This document shows positions 16,432 through 26,932 of a DNA stretch of 64,000 bases, piece after piece. The position numbers and the translations under genes were made by a program. The notes beneath the pieces were generated by a model. That model saw only the letters and a list, made by a program, of their open reading frames with translations. It was not told where the DNA came from and made no database searches. Origin of the DNA: Oceaniovalibus guishaninsula JLT2003. Its GTDB lineage: Bacteria > Pseudomonadota > Alphaproteobacteria > Rhodobacterales > Rhodobacteraceae. Each line of letters begins with the position of its first letter. Position 1 is the first letter of the stretch. The DNA is taken from NCBI RefSeq assembly GCF_000299575.1, contig NZ_AMGO01000021.1:186001-250000 (forward strand), given 5' to 3'.

Positions 16432-16518
16432 ATGACACGGGTTTTCGATCTGGGCGACCGCGCCCGTCTGAACGAACGCTTTCACGGCGACATCCGTTCG
16501 GTGTGCGCCCAAGGCTGA
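16432..16518 (+). CDS. Possible 28-residue short ORF upstream of leuC
   Basis: An ATG at 16432 opens a 28-codon frame reading [17 protein letters not shown] and ending in SVCAQG before TGA. Codon choice is like neighbouring genes, but no strong ribosome binding site is visible. It contains only two leucines, so a leucine-attenuation leader is unlikely. It may be a genuine small protein or chance. Confidence 0.3.
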   Translation: MTRVFDLGDRARLNERFHGDIRSVCAQG

Positions 16519-16574
16519 CCGCGCGGCCGCGCCATCCTTTCCGACCGCCCGCCCGACAGCAGAGGAAACCGCCC

Positions 16575-17987
16575 ATGTCCGGCAAGACGCTTTACGACAA
16601 GATCTGGGATGCCCATCTCGTGCACGAGGCCGAGGATGGCACCTGCCTTCTGTATATCGACCGGCATCTGGTGCACGAGGTCACCAGCCCGCAGGCATTC
16701 GAGGGGCTGCGCATGACGCAGCGCACCGTGCGCGCGCCGGACAAGACCATCGCCGTGCCCGATCACAACGTGCCCACCACCACCGACCGCGCCAACGGCA
16801 TCGAGAACGAGGAAAGCCGCATCCAGGTCGAGGCGCTGGACCGCAACGCCCGCGATTTCGGCATCCATTACTATCCCGTCTCGGATGTGCGGCAGGGCAT
16901 CGTGCATATCGTCGGCCCCGAACAGGGCTGGACGCTGCCGGGCATGACCGTCGTTTGCGGCGACAGCCACACCGCCACGCACGGCGCCTTCGGCGCGCTG
17001 GCCCACGGCATCGGCACCTCCGAGGTAGAGCATGTTCTGGCAACCCAGACGCTGATCCAGAAGAAATCGAAGAACATGAAGGTCGAGATCACGGGCCGTC
17101 TGGCGCCGGGCGTGACGGCCAAGGATATCACCCTGTCGGTCATCGGCCATACCGGCACGGCGGGCGGCACCGGCTATGTCATCGAATATTGCGGCGAGGC
17201 GATCCGCGCGCTGTCGATGGAAGGCCGCATGACGGTGTGCAACATGGCGATCGAGGGCGGCGCGCGCGCCGGGCTGATCGCGCCCGACGAAACCACCTTC
17301 GCCTATGTCATGGGCCGCCCGCACGCCCCCAAGGGTGCGCAATGGGAAGCGGCGCTTGCCTGGTGGAAGACCCTGCGCAGCGACGACGACGCGCATTGGG
17401 ACAAGGTCGTCACCCTGCGCGGCGAGGATATCGCGCCGGTCGTTACCTGGGGCACCTCGCCCGAGGACGTTCTGCCCATCACCGCCGCCGTTCCGGCCCC
17501 CGGCGATTTCGCGGGCGGCAAGGTCGAGGCGGCGAAGCGGTCGCTCGATTACATGGGCCTGACGCCGGGAACGCCCCTGGCGGACGTTCCCATCGACACG
17601 GTGTTCATCGGCTCGTGCACCAACGGCCGGATCGAGGATCTGCGCGCCGCCGCCGCCATCCTGCGAGGCAAGAAGATCAAGGACGGCCTGCGCGCCATGG
17701 TGGTGCCCGGTTCCGGCCTCGTGCGCGCCCAGGCCGAGGAGGAGGGGCTGGCGCAGGTCTTCATCGACGCGGGCTTCGAATGGCGGATGGCCGGGTGTTC
17801 GATGTGCCTTGCGATGAACCCCGATCAACTGTCGCCGGGCGAACGCTGCGCCGCAACCTCGAACCGCAACTTCGAGGGGCGGCAGGGCAAGGGCGGCCGC
17901 ACCCACCTGATGAGCCCCGCCATGGCCGCCGCCGCCGCCATCACCGGCAAGCTGACGGATGTGCGCGATCTGATGCGGCAGCAATGA
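16575..17987 (+). CDS. leuC: 3-isopropylmalate dehydratase large subunit LeuC
   Basis: The 470-residue aconitase-family protein isomerises 2-isopropylmalate to 3-isopropylmalate with LeuD in leucine synthesis. [4Fe-4S] ligands are visible at Cys348 (IGSCTNGR), Cys408 and Cys411 (CSMC). The active-site segments [20 protein letters not shown] and TNGRIEDLR are intact, and the length is normal. The ATG at 16575 starts the usual [14 protein letters not shown]. The gene is separated from leuD by a VPLPA-CTERM protein gene, with hairpins on each side of that gene. Confidence 0.97.
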   Translation: MSGKTLYDKIWDAHLVHEAEDGTCLLYIDRHLVHEVTSPQAFEGLRMTQRTVRAPDKTIAVPDHNVPTTTDRANGIENEESRIQVEALDRNARDFGIHYYPVSDVRQGIVHIVGPEQGWTLPGMTVVCGDSHTATHGAFGALAHGIGTSEVEHVLATQTLIQKKSKNMKVEITGRLAPGVTAKDITLSVIGHTGTAGGTGYVIEYCGEAIRALSMEGRMTVCNMAIEGGARAGLIAPDETTFAYVMGRPHAPKGAQWEAALAWWKTLRSDDDAHWDKVVTLRGEDIAPVVTWGTSPEDVLPITAAVPAPGDFAGGKVEAAKRSLDYMGLTPGTPLADVPIDTVFIGSCTNGRIEDLRAAAAILRGKKIKDGLRAMVVPGSGLVRAQAEEEGLAQVFIDAGFEWRMAGCSMCLAMNPDQLSPGERCAATSNRNFEGRQGKGGRTHLMSPAMAAAAAITGKLTDVRDLMRQQ

Positions 17988-18001
17988 GGATGGCAAAGGC
18001 T

Positions 18002-18030
18002 ACCGAATCACCTGACCGGGGTGATTCGGT
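18002..18030. terminator. Perfect stem-loop downstream of leuC
   Basis: ACCGAATCACC (18002-18012) and GGTGATTCGGT (18020-18030) form an 11-bp perfect stem with a 7-base loop, 15 bases after the leuC stop. Only a short pyrimidine run (CTGTCCTT) follows, so it may be a weak terminator, an mRNA-stabilising 3' hairpin or an operator. Confidence 0.55.
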
Positions 18031-18093
18031 GACTGTCCTTATCGAGCGCATAAAACGCGATCTTCCGGCGCGATTGTTCCCGTACTTGAGTTA

Positions 18094-18108
18094 TTAACGA
18101 AGTCTTAA
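18094..18108 (+). promoter_or_regulatory. Full CtrA-type box TTAA-N7-TTAA
   Basis: TTAA at 18094-18097 and TTAA at 18105-18108 are separated by exactly seven bases, the consensus for the cell-cycle/motility regulator CtrA. The box lies 93 bases before the VPLPA-CTERM gene in an AT-richer spacer. Occupancy is inferred only. Confidence 0.55.
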
Positions 18109-18200
18109 CACCCGTTCCTTGCATCGGCTGAAACGTCGCGACACGTGATTACCGGGGGCAGTCGGCCGGTCAGGTCGGCGCCGCATTCAGGGAACACGAC

Positions 18201-18917
18201 ATGAAGTATTCATTCACCGCCGCTATCCTTCTGGGACTCGCCATGGCAGTGCCCGCGGGCGCCGCCACGTTCAACGCGACCGACAAGGGCGGGATCGCCG
18301 GCCGTTACGAGAGCAACGCCTATATCTCCAAGTCGCCTGCCGAGGCCGGCAAGCGGAAGGGTAACGTCGCCGCAGCCGCATTCGGGATGCACGAAAGCAG
18401 CGGCGTTCTGGGCGATTTCGCGGCGTTCTGCCTCGATCTGGCGACCACGTTGAAGACGCATAGCAGCTACAAGACCACCGACACCCCCTTCAGCAATTCG
18501 TTCGCGCTGGGCGGCGGCAAGGACCGTGTGCAGGCCGTGTTCGATGCGAATTACGCCACCCTCGACCTGCACGATCGCGCCCAGGGCGCGGCGCTGCAAC
18601 TGTCGCTCTGGGAAGTCATCTATGACGGCACGGATTTCGATCTGACGCGGGGTAACTTCCGCGCCAAGGGAACCAGAAGCTATGCCCGGACGACCGATAG
18701 CCTAGCCAAGACGTTCCTGGCTAATGCCAAGACCTACACCGGCCCGAAGATGTGGAACCTGACGTTCCTGGAAAGCACCGGCAAGCCGCAATCCCAGAAC
18801 CTCGTCACGGCCAGCGCCGTCAGCGCCGTGCCGCTTCCCGCCGGTGGCATGCTGCTTCTGACGGGTCTGGGCGGCTGGGCCGGCTTTTCGGCCACGCGCC
18901 GGCGCAAGGCGGCCTGA
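18201..18917 (+). CDS. VPLPA-CTERM sorting domain protein
   Basis: The 238-residue protein has a signal peptide (residues 1-21, ending AGA), a secreted body of about 180 residues that I do not recognise, and a C-terminal tripartite sorting signal: VPLPAGGMLLLTGLGGWAG followed by an Arg-rich tail (RRRK). VPLPA-CTERM proteins are processed by exosortase D-type enzymes and are common in Rhodobacterales as exported surface or matrix proteins. The gene interrupts the leu block. The exosortase is not in the window. Confidence 0.87.
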   Translation: MKYSFTAAILLGLAMAVPAGAATFNATDKGGIAGRYESNAYISKSPAEAGKRKGNVAAAAFGMHESSGVLGDFAAFCLDLATTLKTHSSYKTTDTPFSNSFALGGGKDRVQAVFDANYATLDLHDRAQGAALQLSLWEVIYDGTDFDLTRGNFRAKGTRSYARTTDSLAKTFLANAKTYTGPKMWNLTFLESTGKPQSQNLVTASAVSAVPLPAGGMLLLTGLGGWAGFSATRRRKAA

Positions 18918-18929
18918 CCCTCGGTGCCC

Positions 18930-18969
18930 GCGATGCCCCGGCCCGCAAGTGCGCGGCCGGGGGCATCGC
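18930..18969. terminator. Strong GC-rich stem-loop after the VPLPA-CTERM gene
   Basis: The arm GCGATGCCCCGGCC (18930-18943) pairs with the segment at 18955-18969 (one bulged base), and an inner CGC/GCG pair closes an AAGT loop. No U-tract follows. It lies 13 bases after the VPLPA-CTERM stop and probably ends or attenuates that transcript before leuD. Confidence 0.6.
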
Positions 18970-19052
18970 AGGGATGCACGATGCTGGCCTTGGCGCTGTC
19001 GGCGCGGTATCACGGCCCCGACAGCCCGCTATCGTGCAGAAGGACGCAAGGC

Positions 19053-19658
19053 ATGGACAAGTTCACCACCCTGACCGGCATCGCCGCCCCCCTGCCGCAG
19101 ATCAACGTCGATACCGACATGATCATCCCCAAGCAGTTCCTGAAGACGATCCAGCGCTCGGGCCTCGGCCGCAACCTGTTCGACGAGATGCGCTATGACA
19201 ATGACGGCAACGAGGTGCTCGATTTCGTCCTGAACCGCCCCGCCTATCGCGAGGCGCAGATCCTTGTCGCCGGCGACAACTTCGGCTGCGGATCGTCGCG
19301 CGAACACGCGCCCTGGGCGCTGCTGGATTTCGGGATCCGCTGCGTCATCGCGCCCAGCTTCGCCGACATATTCTATAACAACTGTTTCAAGAACGGCATC
19401 CTGCCCATCGCCCTGCCGCAGGATCAGGTCGATCTGGTGATGCGCGACGCGCAGCGCGGCGCCAATGCCCGCCAGACCGTCGATCTGGAAAACCAGACCA
19501 TCACCCTGTCGGACGGCACCGCCATCCCGTTCGAAGTGGACGGTTTCCGCAGGCATTGCCTGATGAACGGCCTCGACGATATCGGCCTGACACTGGAAAA
19601 GGCCCCCGCAATCGACGCGTTCGAACGGCAGGCCGGCCAGTCCCGCCCCTGGGTCTGA
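19053..19658 (+). CDS. leuD: 3-isopropylmalate dehydratase small subunit LeuD
   Basis: The 201-residue protein is the swivel-domain partner of LeuC. It contains [17 protein letters not shown] near the start, the substrate-recognition loop [20 protein letters not shown] (about residues 72-91) and [17 protein letters not shown]. The ATG at 19053 opens the conserved [14 protein letters not shown]. The next gene starts within three bases of its stop. Confidence 0.97.
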   Translation: MDKFTTLTGIAAPLPQINVDTDMIIPKQFLKTIQRSGLGRNLFDEMRYDNDGNEVLDFVLNRPAYREAQILVAGDNFGCGSSREHAPWALLDFGIRCVIAPSFADIFYNNCFKNGILPIALPQDQVDLVMRDAQRGANARQTVDLENQTITLSDGTAIPFEVDGFRRHCLMNGLDDIGLTLEKAPAIDAFERQAGQSRPWV

Positions 19659-19660
19659 TC

Positions 19661-20743
19661 TTGCGGCGCGCCATTGCCGTCGCGCTGGCGCTGCTGCTGG
19701 CGGACGGCGCGTCGGCCGACAGCCTGCGCATCGCCACGTTCCAGACCGGCCTTTCGGCGGACGGGCCGGGCCTGTTGCTGCGCGACATCCTGCGCGACGA
19801 TCCCCGCATCACGCTTGTCCTGGATATGGTCGCCGGGGCCGATGCCGATGCGATCCTGTTGCAGGATGTCGATTACGATGCGGGCGGTGCCGTGCTGTCG
19901 GCCCTGACCGACCGGCTTGCGGATATCGGCGCACCCTATCCCTTCGCCTTCCAGGCGCGCCCCAATACCGGCATGGCCACGGGGCTGGACATGGACGGCG
20001 ACGGGCGGACGGGCGGGCCGCGCGACAGCCAGGGGTTCGGACGCTTCGCCGGTCAGGGCGGCATGGCCCTGCTGTCGCGGCTGCCCATCGACACCGACGC
20101 CGCGCTGGACTTCGCGCCGTTCCTCTGGCGCGACCTGCCCGGCGCGATCCCGCCCGACGGCCCCTTTCCTTCGGCACGTGCGGCCGAGATCCGGCGCCTG
20201 TCCTCGACCGCGCATTGGGTCGTGCCGCTGCGTCTGGCGAATGGCGACAGGCTGTCGCTGCTGGCCTGGCACGCGACACCCCCGGTCTTCGACGGCCCCG
20301 AGGATCTGAACGGCCGCCGCAACCATGACGAGGCCGCGTTCTGGCTGCGCTATCTCGACGGGGCGCTGCCCGAACCGCCGCCGGACGGCCCGCTTGTGGT
20401 GCTGGGCGACGCCAACCTCGACCCGGTGGACGGCGACGGCCGCGCCGGGGCGCTGAACGCGCTTCTGGCGCATCCCCGCCTTCAGGATCCGCTGCCATCC
20501 GCACCCCCAACCACCGTGCCGGCGGGCGTGAACCTGACGCATCGGGGGGCGCCCCATCTCGACACCGCGGATTGGGACGATGCGGGGCCGGGCGATCTGC
20601 GCGTCAGCTATGTCCTGCCGTCGCGCGACCTGACCGTTCTGGGGGCCGGCCTGCTGCGTCCCGATCCGGCGCTGCCCGACGACATCCGCCCGTCCGCCGC
20701 GGTGGTCTGGGTGGACATTGACCTGCCGCCTGCCCTTCGCTAG
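19661..20743 (+). CDS. Secreted endonuclease/exonuclease/phosphatase family protein
   Basis: The product (about 360 aa) starts at a TTG two bases after leuD, giving a signal peptide ([18 protein letters not shown]). The body has the EEP (DNase I-like) fold: an N-terminal [13 protein letters not shown], catalytic-type ILLQDVDYD in place of the usual Glu motif, LLAWHATPP, the [10 protein letters not shown] segment and a late C-terminal strand. Such exported EEP proteins are annotated as nucleases or phosphatases without proof. It is squeezed between leuD and leuB, probably co-transcribed. The atypical start lowers certainty about the N-terminus. Confidence 0.8.
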   Translation: MRRAIAVALALLLADGASADSLRIATFQTGLSADGPGLLLRDILRDDPRITLVLDMVAGADADAILLQDVDYDAGGAVLSALTDRLADIGAPYPFAFQARPNTGMATGLDMDGDGRTGGPRDSQGFGRFAGQGGMALLSRLPIDTDAALDFAPFLWRDLPGAIPPDGPFPSARAAEIRRLSSTAHWVVPLRLANGDRLSLLAWHATPPVFDGPEDLNGRRNHDEAAFWLRYLDGALPEPPPDGPLVVLGDANLDPVDGDGRAGALNALLAHPRLQDPLPSAPPTTVPAGVNLTHRGAPHLDTADWDDAGPGDLRVSYVLPSRDLTVLGAGLLRPDPALPDDIRPSAAVVWVDIDLPPALR

Positions 20744-20777
20744 GCGAAGCCGACCCCTGCAAGCCACGGATGACGCC

Positions 20778-21884
20778 ATGCCCAACCCGTCCCTTCTGAT
20801 CCTGCCCGGCGACGGCATCGGCCCCGAGGTGATGGCCGAAGTGCGCAAGGTCATCGACTGGTTCGCCGCCGAACGCGGCCTGGCCTTCGATGTCAGCGAG
20901 GACCTGGTCGGCGGGGCCGCCTATGACGCGCATGGCACGCCCCTGACCGATGAAACGATGGACCTGGCGCAATTGGCCGATGCGGTGCTGCTGGGCGCGG
21001 TGGGCGGCCCGAAATACGACGATCTGGATTTCAGCGTGAAGCCCGAGCGCGGGCTGCTGCGCCTCCGCAAAGAGATGGACCTTTTCGCCAACCTGCGCCC
21101 TGCCCAGTGCTTCGACGCGCTGGCCGATTTCAGCAGCCTCAAGCGCGAGATCGTCGCCGGCCTCGACATCATGATCGTGCGCGAACTGACGAGCGGCATC
21201 TATTTCGGCGAACCGCGCGGCATTTCCGACGACGGCCGGGGCGGCCGCGTCGGTATCAACACGCAGCGCTATACGACCGACGAAATCCGCCGCGTCGCCC
21301 GGTCCGCGTTCGAGCTGGCCCGCCGCCGGCAGAACCGCGTCTGTTCGATGGAGAAGGCGAACGTCATGGAATCCGGCATCCTCTGGCGCGAGGAAGTGCA
21401 GTGGGTCCACGACAACGAATATCCCGATGTCGCGCTCAGTCATATGTATGCCGATGCGGGCGCGATGCAGCTTGTGCGCAAGCCCAACCAGTTCGACGTG
21501 ATCGTGACGGACAACCTCTTTGGCGACATCCTGTCCGACGCCGCCGCCATGCTGACCGGCAGCCTGGGGATGCTGCCCTCGGCCAGCCTTGGCGCGCCGA
21601 TGGCCAACGGGCGGCCCAAGGCGCTTTACGAACCCGTCCACGGATCCGCCCCCGATATCGCCGGTCAGGGCAAGGCGAACCCGATCGCCTGCATCCTCAG
21701 CCTCGCGATGGCGCTGCGCTACAGCTTCGATCGCGGCGACGACGCGGCGCTCCTGGAAGGCGCGGTCGAACGGGTGCTGGCCGATGGCGTGCGCACCGTG
21801 GACCTGCTGGGCGACGCCACCACCCGCGCCGCCACCACGTCCGAAATGGGCGATGCTATCGTCGCCGCCTTGTCGCGGCGCTAG
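20778..21884 (+). CDS. leuB: 3-isopropylmalate dehydrogenase LeuB
   Basis: The 368-residue enzyme oxidises and decarboxylates 3-isopropylmalate with NAD. Landmarks are [12 protein letters not shown] (residues 6-17), [17 protein letters not shown], the YFGEPRG loop, catalytic [10 protein letters not shown], the metal-binding NLFGDILSD and the NAD-binding [15 protein letters not shown]. Length is typical of proteobacterial LeuB. It follows the EEP-family gene by 34 bases and closes the leu block. Confidence 0.97.
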   Translation: MPNPSLLILPGDGIGPEVMAEVRKVIDWFAAERGLAFDVSEDLVGGAAYDAHGTPLTDETMDLAQLADAVLLGAVGGPKYDDLDFSVKPERGLLRLRKEMDLFANLRPAQCFDALADFSSLKREIVAGLDIMIVRELTSGIYFGEPRGISDDGRGGRVGINTQRYTTDEIRRVARSAFELARRRQNRVCSMEKANVMESGILWREEVQWVHDNEYPDVALSHMYADAGAMQLVRKPNQFDVIVTDNLFGDILSDAAAMLTGSLGMLPSASLGAPMANGRPKALYEPVHGSAPDIAGQGKANPIACILSLAMALRYSFDRGDDAALLEGAVERVLADGVRTVDLLGDATTRAATTSEMGDAIVAALSRR

Positions 21885-21909
21885 GTCGCCACGCGCAATT
21901 ACGGCCCCG

Positions 21910-22747
<838 letters not shown>

Positions 22748-22755
<8 letters not shown>

Positions 22756-23554
22756 GGCCCGCCTCCAGTGTCGCACGCGCGCGGCGCGGCATGGCGTCGA
22801 TCAGCGTGCGGGTATAGTCGTGGCCCGGACGGCGCAGCACGCGTTCGGTCGCGTCCTGTTCGATCTCGGCCCCGCGATGCATGACGAGGGTGCGGTCGGC
22901 CAGCCGCGCGATCACCCCCAGATCGTGCGAGATCAGGATCAGCGACAGACCCAGATCCGCCACCAGATCGCCGAGGATATCGAGGATCCCGGCCTGAACG
23001 GTCACGTCCAGCGCTGTCGTCGGCTCGTCCGCGATCAGCAGATCGGGTTCCAGCGCCAGTGCGATGGCGATGCCGACGCGCTGACGCTCGCCGCCCGACA
23101 TTTCGTGCGGGTAGCTGTCGATGCGGCGCCCGGCCTGCGGGATTTGCACCCGGTCCAGCAGGCGCAGCGCCTCGGTCCGGGCATTCCCGCGCGACAGGCC
23201 GCGACGGACGCGCAGCCCTTCGGCAATCTGCACGCCGACCCGCATCGCCGGGTTCAGAGCGGTCATCGGTTCCTGAAAGATCATCCCGATCCGCCGCCCC
23301 CGAACGTCGCGCATCCCGCGTTCGGACAGGGTCAGCAGATCCGTGCCGTCCAGAAGCACCCGTCCTTCGGCGCGCGCGTTGCGGGGCAGAAGACCGATGA
23401 CCGACAGCGCCAGCACCGACTTGCCCGATCCGCTTTCCCCGACGATGCCCAGCGTGGCCCCGCGTTCCAGCGTCAGCGACACGCCGCGCAGCACCTCGAC
23501 CGGCGGGGCGCGGTCGCGGCGGAAGGTCACGCGCAGCGACTCGACCGCCAGCAT
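22748..23554 (-). CDS. Peptide/nickel-type ABC transporter ATPase (DppD-like)
   Basis: This 268-residue ATPase has Walker A GESGSGKSV, the oligopeptide-importer hallmark MIFQEPMTALNP, signature MSGGERQRVGIAIAL and Walker B LLIADEPTTALD. Its ATG at 23554 shares a base with the permease stop (TGATG). With the DppF-like ATPase it forms the heterodimer that powers uptake. It is a little shorter than many DppD proteins because the C-terminal zinc/Fe-S Cys motif seen in some members is absent. Confidence 0.92.
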
Positions 23555-24372
23555 CAGGCGGCCTGTCCGCGGCGGGGATCGGTCAGGTCGCGCAGGCCGT
23601 CGCCCAGAAGGTTCAACCCCAGCACCGCGCCCGCGATGGCCAGCCCCGGTGCCAGCACCAGATGCGGCGCCGAGGACAGATAGGTCTGCGCCTCCGACAG
23701 CATCCGTCCCCAACTGGGATTGGGCGGGGCGACCCCCATGCCCAGGAAGGACAATCCCGCCTCGGCCAGGATGGCAAGCCCGGTCTGGATGGCGAACTGG
23801 ACGATGATCTGCGCCGAGATGTTGGGCAGGACGTGTTCGATGCTGATGCGCACCGGCCCCTTGCCGGCCATCCGCGCCGCCTTGATGAAATCGCGCGACC
23901 AGACCTGCAATGCGGCCCCGCGCGCGATGCGGGCGAAGACGGGCACCATGAACAGCCCGATGGCAAGGATCGCGGTTCCCGCCCCCGGCCCCAGCAGCGC
24001 GCCCAGCAGGATTGCCGACAGGATCGGCGGAAAGGCAAAAAGAACCCCGTTCGCAGCCATCACCGCCCTTTCAAAGCCGCCGCGTCCGGCGGCGGCGGCC
24101 ATGCCGGTCGCGGTGCCCACCGCGCCGCCGATCGCCGTCGCGGTCAGCGCGATGCCCAGCGATGTCCACGCGCCCGCCATGACGATCGACAGCACGTCGC
24201 GGCCGATCTGGTCCGCGCCCAGCAATCCCGCCTCGCCCGGTCCCTTCAGACGGGCGGCGATGTTCATTCCCGTCGGATCCGCCGGCGTCCATACCCGGCT
24301 GAGCAGCGCGGCCCCGACGAACAGAAGCGACAGCGCAGCCCCGATCCACAGCGTCGCGGGAACGCGCCTCAT
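23554..24372 (-). CDS. ABC importer permease (DppC-like)
   Basis: The 272-residue permease has an N-terminal helix (residues 8-26), a DppC-type periplasmic segment with LLGADQIGRDVLS, and a five-helix BPD_transp_1 core with the EAA-like loop FIKAARMAGKGPVRISIEHVL. It overlaps the preceding permease gene by four bases (ATGA), which fixes the start at 24372. Confidence 0.92.
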   Translation of the reverse strand: MRRVPATLWIGAALSLLFVGAALLSRVWTPADPTGMNIAARLKGPGEAGLLGADQIGRDVLSIVMAGAWTSLGIALTATAIGGAVGTATGMAAAAGRGGFERAVMAANGVLFAFPPILSAILLGALLGPGAGTAILAIGLFMVPVFARIARGAALQVWSRDFIKAARMAGKGPVRISIEHVLPNISAQIIVQFAIQTGLAILAEAGLSFLGMGVAPPNPSWGRMLSEAQTYLSSAPHLVLAPGLAIAGAVLGLNLLGDGLRDLTDPRRGQAA

Positions 24373-25322
24373 CCCGAACCCCGAAGGCGCGGATCCAGCA
24401 GGATGTAAAGCGCATCGACCAGCAGGTTCACGCCCAGCACGATGACGGCGAAGAACAGCACCACGTTCTGCACGACGATCAGATCGCGCTGCGACAGCGC
24501 CTGATAGGCCAGCGTGCCGATGCCGGGCAGGGTGAACACATTCTCGACCAGCACCGCGCCCGAAATCAGGAAAGGGATTTGCAGACCCAGCATCGTGACG
24601 ACCGGCAGAAGGGCGTTGGGCACCGTGTGCCGCCAGAGCGCCCGTCTTCGGCTGAGACCCTTGGCGCGCGCGGTGCGGATGAAATCCTCGTTCGAGACCT
24701 CGATCACGGCGGCGCGGGTCACGCGCGTCAGCACCGCGGCCTGCGGGATCGCCAGCGCGATGGCGGGCAGGACCAGCGCCGACAGCGCCGGCAGCGCGCC
24801 CGCCCGCCAGCCGGGAAAACCGCCGGTCGGAAACCAGCCCAGCCCCAGCGAAACCCCCAGGATCAGAAGCAGCCCGATCCAGAAGTTCGGCACGGCGATG
24901 CCGATCTGCGAAAAGGCCGTGGCCAGACTATCGACGATGCGATTGGGGTTTTGCGCGGCCATGACCCCCAGCGGAAGCGCCACGGCGACAGCCAGAAGCG
25001 TGGCCATCGCGGTCAGCGGCAGCGTCACCACCAGGCGCTGGCCGATCAGTTCGGCAACCGGCGTGCCATAGGTATAGGACATTCCCAGATCGCCGGTGAA
25101 AACGCCGCCCAGCCAGGCCAAATAGCGGAGGGGCAACGGCCGGTCTAGGCCAAGCTCGGCCCGCAGCGCCGCCACGGTGTCGGGCTGCGCGCCCGTTCCC
25201 AGCATGATCTGTGCCGGATCGCCGGGCGCCGCCTCGATCAACAAAAAGATCGCCAGCGACGCGATGCCCAGAATACCCAGCAGACCGGCCAGCCTGCGCC
25301 CCAGATAGCGAAGTTTGCGCAT
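24369..25322 (-). CDS. ABC importer permease (DppB-like)
   Basis: This 317-residue permease has the DppB/OppB N-terminus (helix at residues 10-30, then AAPGDPAQIMLG), six helices in all, and an EAA loop at NEDFIRTARAKGLSRRRALW. It lies 22 bases after the substrate-binding protein gene in the same direction. DppB/DppC form the membrane channel. Confidence 0.92.
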   Translation of the reverse strand: MRKLRYLGRRLAGLLGILGIASLAIFLLIEAAPGDPAQIMLGTGAQPDTVAALRAELGLDRPLPLRYLAWLGGVFTGDLGMSYTYGTPVAELIGQRLVVTLPLTAMATLLAVAVALPLGVMAAQNPNRIVDSLATAFSQIGIAVPNFWIGLLLILGVSLGLGWFPTGGFPGWRAGALPALSALVLPAIALAIPQAAVLTRVTRAAVIEVSNEDFIRTARAKGLSRRRALWRHTVPNALLPVVTMLGLQIPFLISGAVLVENVFTLPGIGTLAYQALSQRDLIVVQNVVLFFAVIVLGVNLLVDALYILLDPRLRGSG

Positions 25323-25343
25323 CCCGACCGGCCGGCCTTTCCG

Positions 25344-26837
25344 TCATTCGGACCAACGCACCTCGGTCATGTCGTTGGCGGGGACCGGCCCGTCCGGCCA
25401 GACCCCTTCTAGCCCCGCATCCCAGACGCCGAGCTTGGGGTCGGAATAGAGAAACAGCGCCGGCAGGTCGTCGGCCAGAATTTCCTGCGCGCGGATATAG
25501 GCCGCCTTGCGGGCGGCCTCGTCGGTGGCGGTGGCCACGTCCTGCATGGCCGCATCGAACGCGTCGCTGTCATAGTTGAAATAATAGGGATCGCGTGCGT
25601 AGATGCCGATATCCAGCGGCTCCGCATGGCCGATGATGGTCATGTCGTAATCGGTATCGGTGAACACTTCCTGAATCCAGGCGGCCGGAAAGTCCGAGCT
25701 GACGATATTCGCGGTCACGCCGATCTGCTGAAAGAACGCCTGAAGGATCTCGGCGGACCGCTGGGCATAGGTGCGGTTCGGCACCTTGAACGTGAATTCG
25801 AATCCGTTCGGATAGCCGGCTTCGGCCAGCAGCGCCCTGGCCGCTTCGGGGTCATAAGGATATTCGCCCGTCAGGTCCGTGTAATAGGGGCTGGCGGGCG
25901 AAAAGTGCGATCCGATGGGCGTGCCATAGCCCGACTTGACCGCCTGGATCAGCGCGTCGCGGTCGATGGCCATCATCAACGCGCGACGCACGCGCACGTT
26001 GTCGAAGGGCGCGCGGGCATTGTTCATGCCGGCCACGACCTCCATTTCGCCGGTGCCGACATTGGTGGCGAATTTGGGATCCTCGGCGAACTGGGCGAAA
26101 AGCTCGGGGGCGCCCAACTCGGACGCGATGTCGACCTGGCCCGATTGCAGCGCCGCCGCCTGCGCCTGCGGATCGGCGATGAAGCGCGCGGTGATCGTGT
26201 CGAGCGGGGCCGGGTCGCCCCAGTATCCGTCCCAGGCCGACATGATGACCCGGTCGCCCTTGCGCCATTCGTCCAGCTTGAAGGGGCCGGTGCCGACAGG
26301 ATCGGTGCCGTTGGTGTCGGCCGATCCTTCCTCGACCATCACGGCGGCCGGGAAGCCAAGCCAGTAAAGCAGATCCGAGGACGGGCGCGACAGCGTCAGC
26401 ACCAGCGTCTGCGGATCTGGGGCCTCGACCGCCGCGATGTCGGTATAAAGCGCCTTCTGGCCGTTGGTCGAATCGTCCGCGACGATCCGTTCGATGCTGA
26501 ACTTCGCGGTGCCGCTGTCGAAAGGCGTGCCGTTGTGGAACGTCACATCCGGGCGCAGGTTGAACGTATAGGTCAGCCTGTCCTCCGAGATCGTCCAGTC
26601 GGTCGCAAGTTGTGGCACGATCCGGCCGTCGCGGTCGATGGCCACCAACCCCTCGAACAAGTTCTGCCACGTCACCTGCCCCGCCGCCACGGGCGAGCTG
26701 ACGGTCGGATCCAGTCCCGCCGGTTCGACCGACTGGACGAAATCGACCTCACCCGCGGCGATGGCGGCCACGGGCAGCGCGGCCAGAAGCGCGGCTTGCG
26801 GCAGGGTGCGGGCGAAGTGGCGAAAACGTGCGAACAT
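25344..26837 (-). CDS. Family 5 extracellular solute-binding protein
   Basis: The 497-residue periplasmic protein has a signal peptide (residues 1-27, AIAA before GEVDF) and the SBP_bac_5 fold, with EPAGLDPTVSSPVAAGQVTW near the mature start and the family segment TYTFNLRPDVTFHNGTPFDS near residue 95. Family members bind peptides, nickel, opines or other small solutes. Here the ureohydrolase gene just upstream makes a guanidino compound or Arg-containing peptide plausible, by inference only. Confidence 0.9.
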   Translation of the reverse strand: MFARFRHFARTLPQAALLAALPVAAIAAGEVDFVQSVEPAGLDPTVSSPVAAGQVTWQNLFEGLVAIDRDGRIVPQLATDWTISEDRLTYTFNLRPDVTFHNGTPFDSGTAKFSIERIVADDSTNGQKALYTDIAAVEAPDPQTLVLTLSRPSSDLLYWLGFPAAVMVEEGSADTNGTDPVGTGPFKLDEWRKGDRVIMSAWDGYWGDPAPLDTITARFIADPQAQAAALQSGQVDIASELGAPELFAQFAEDPKFATNVGTGEMEVVAGMNNARAPFDNVRVRRALMMAIDRDALIQAVKSGYGTPIGSHFSPASPYYTDLTGEYPYDPEAARALLAEAGYPNGFEFTFKVPNRTYAQRSAEILQAFFQQIGVTANIVSSDFPAAWIQEVFTDTDYDMTIIGHAEPLDIGIYARDPYYFNYDSDAFDAAMQDVATATDEAARKAAYIRAQEILADDLPALFLYSDPKLGVWDAGLEGVWPDGPVPANDMTEVRWSE

Positions 26838-26932
26838 GGTCGATCCTCGCTGTTGGTGTCGCGCCGGGGCCGCGTGCGCGTATCGTCGGCACCAGACCGC
26901 ATCCCGGCGCGGATTGGAATAGGGTCCGCGCC

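Noticed and set aside
13875-16433. Long antisense frame across the MscS and TSUP genes
   Set aside because: Composition is low complexity and the frame conflicts with two clear membrane protein genes.
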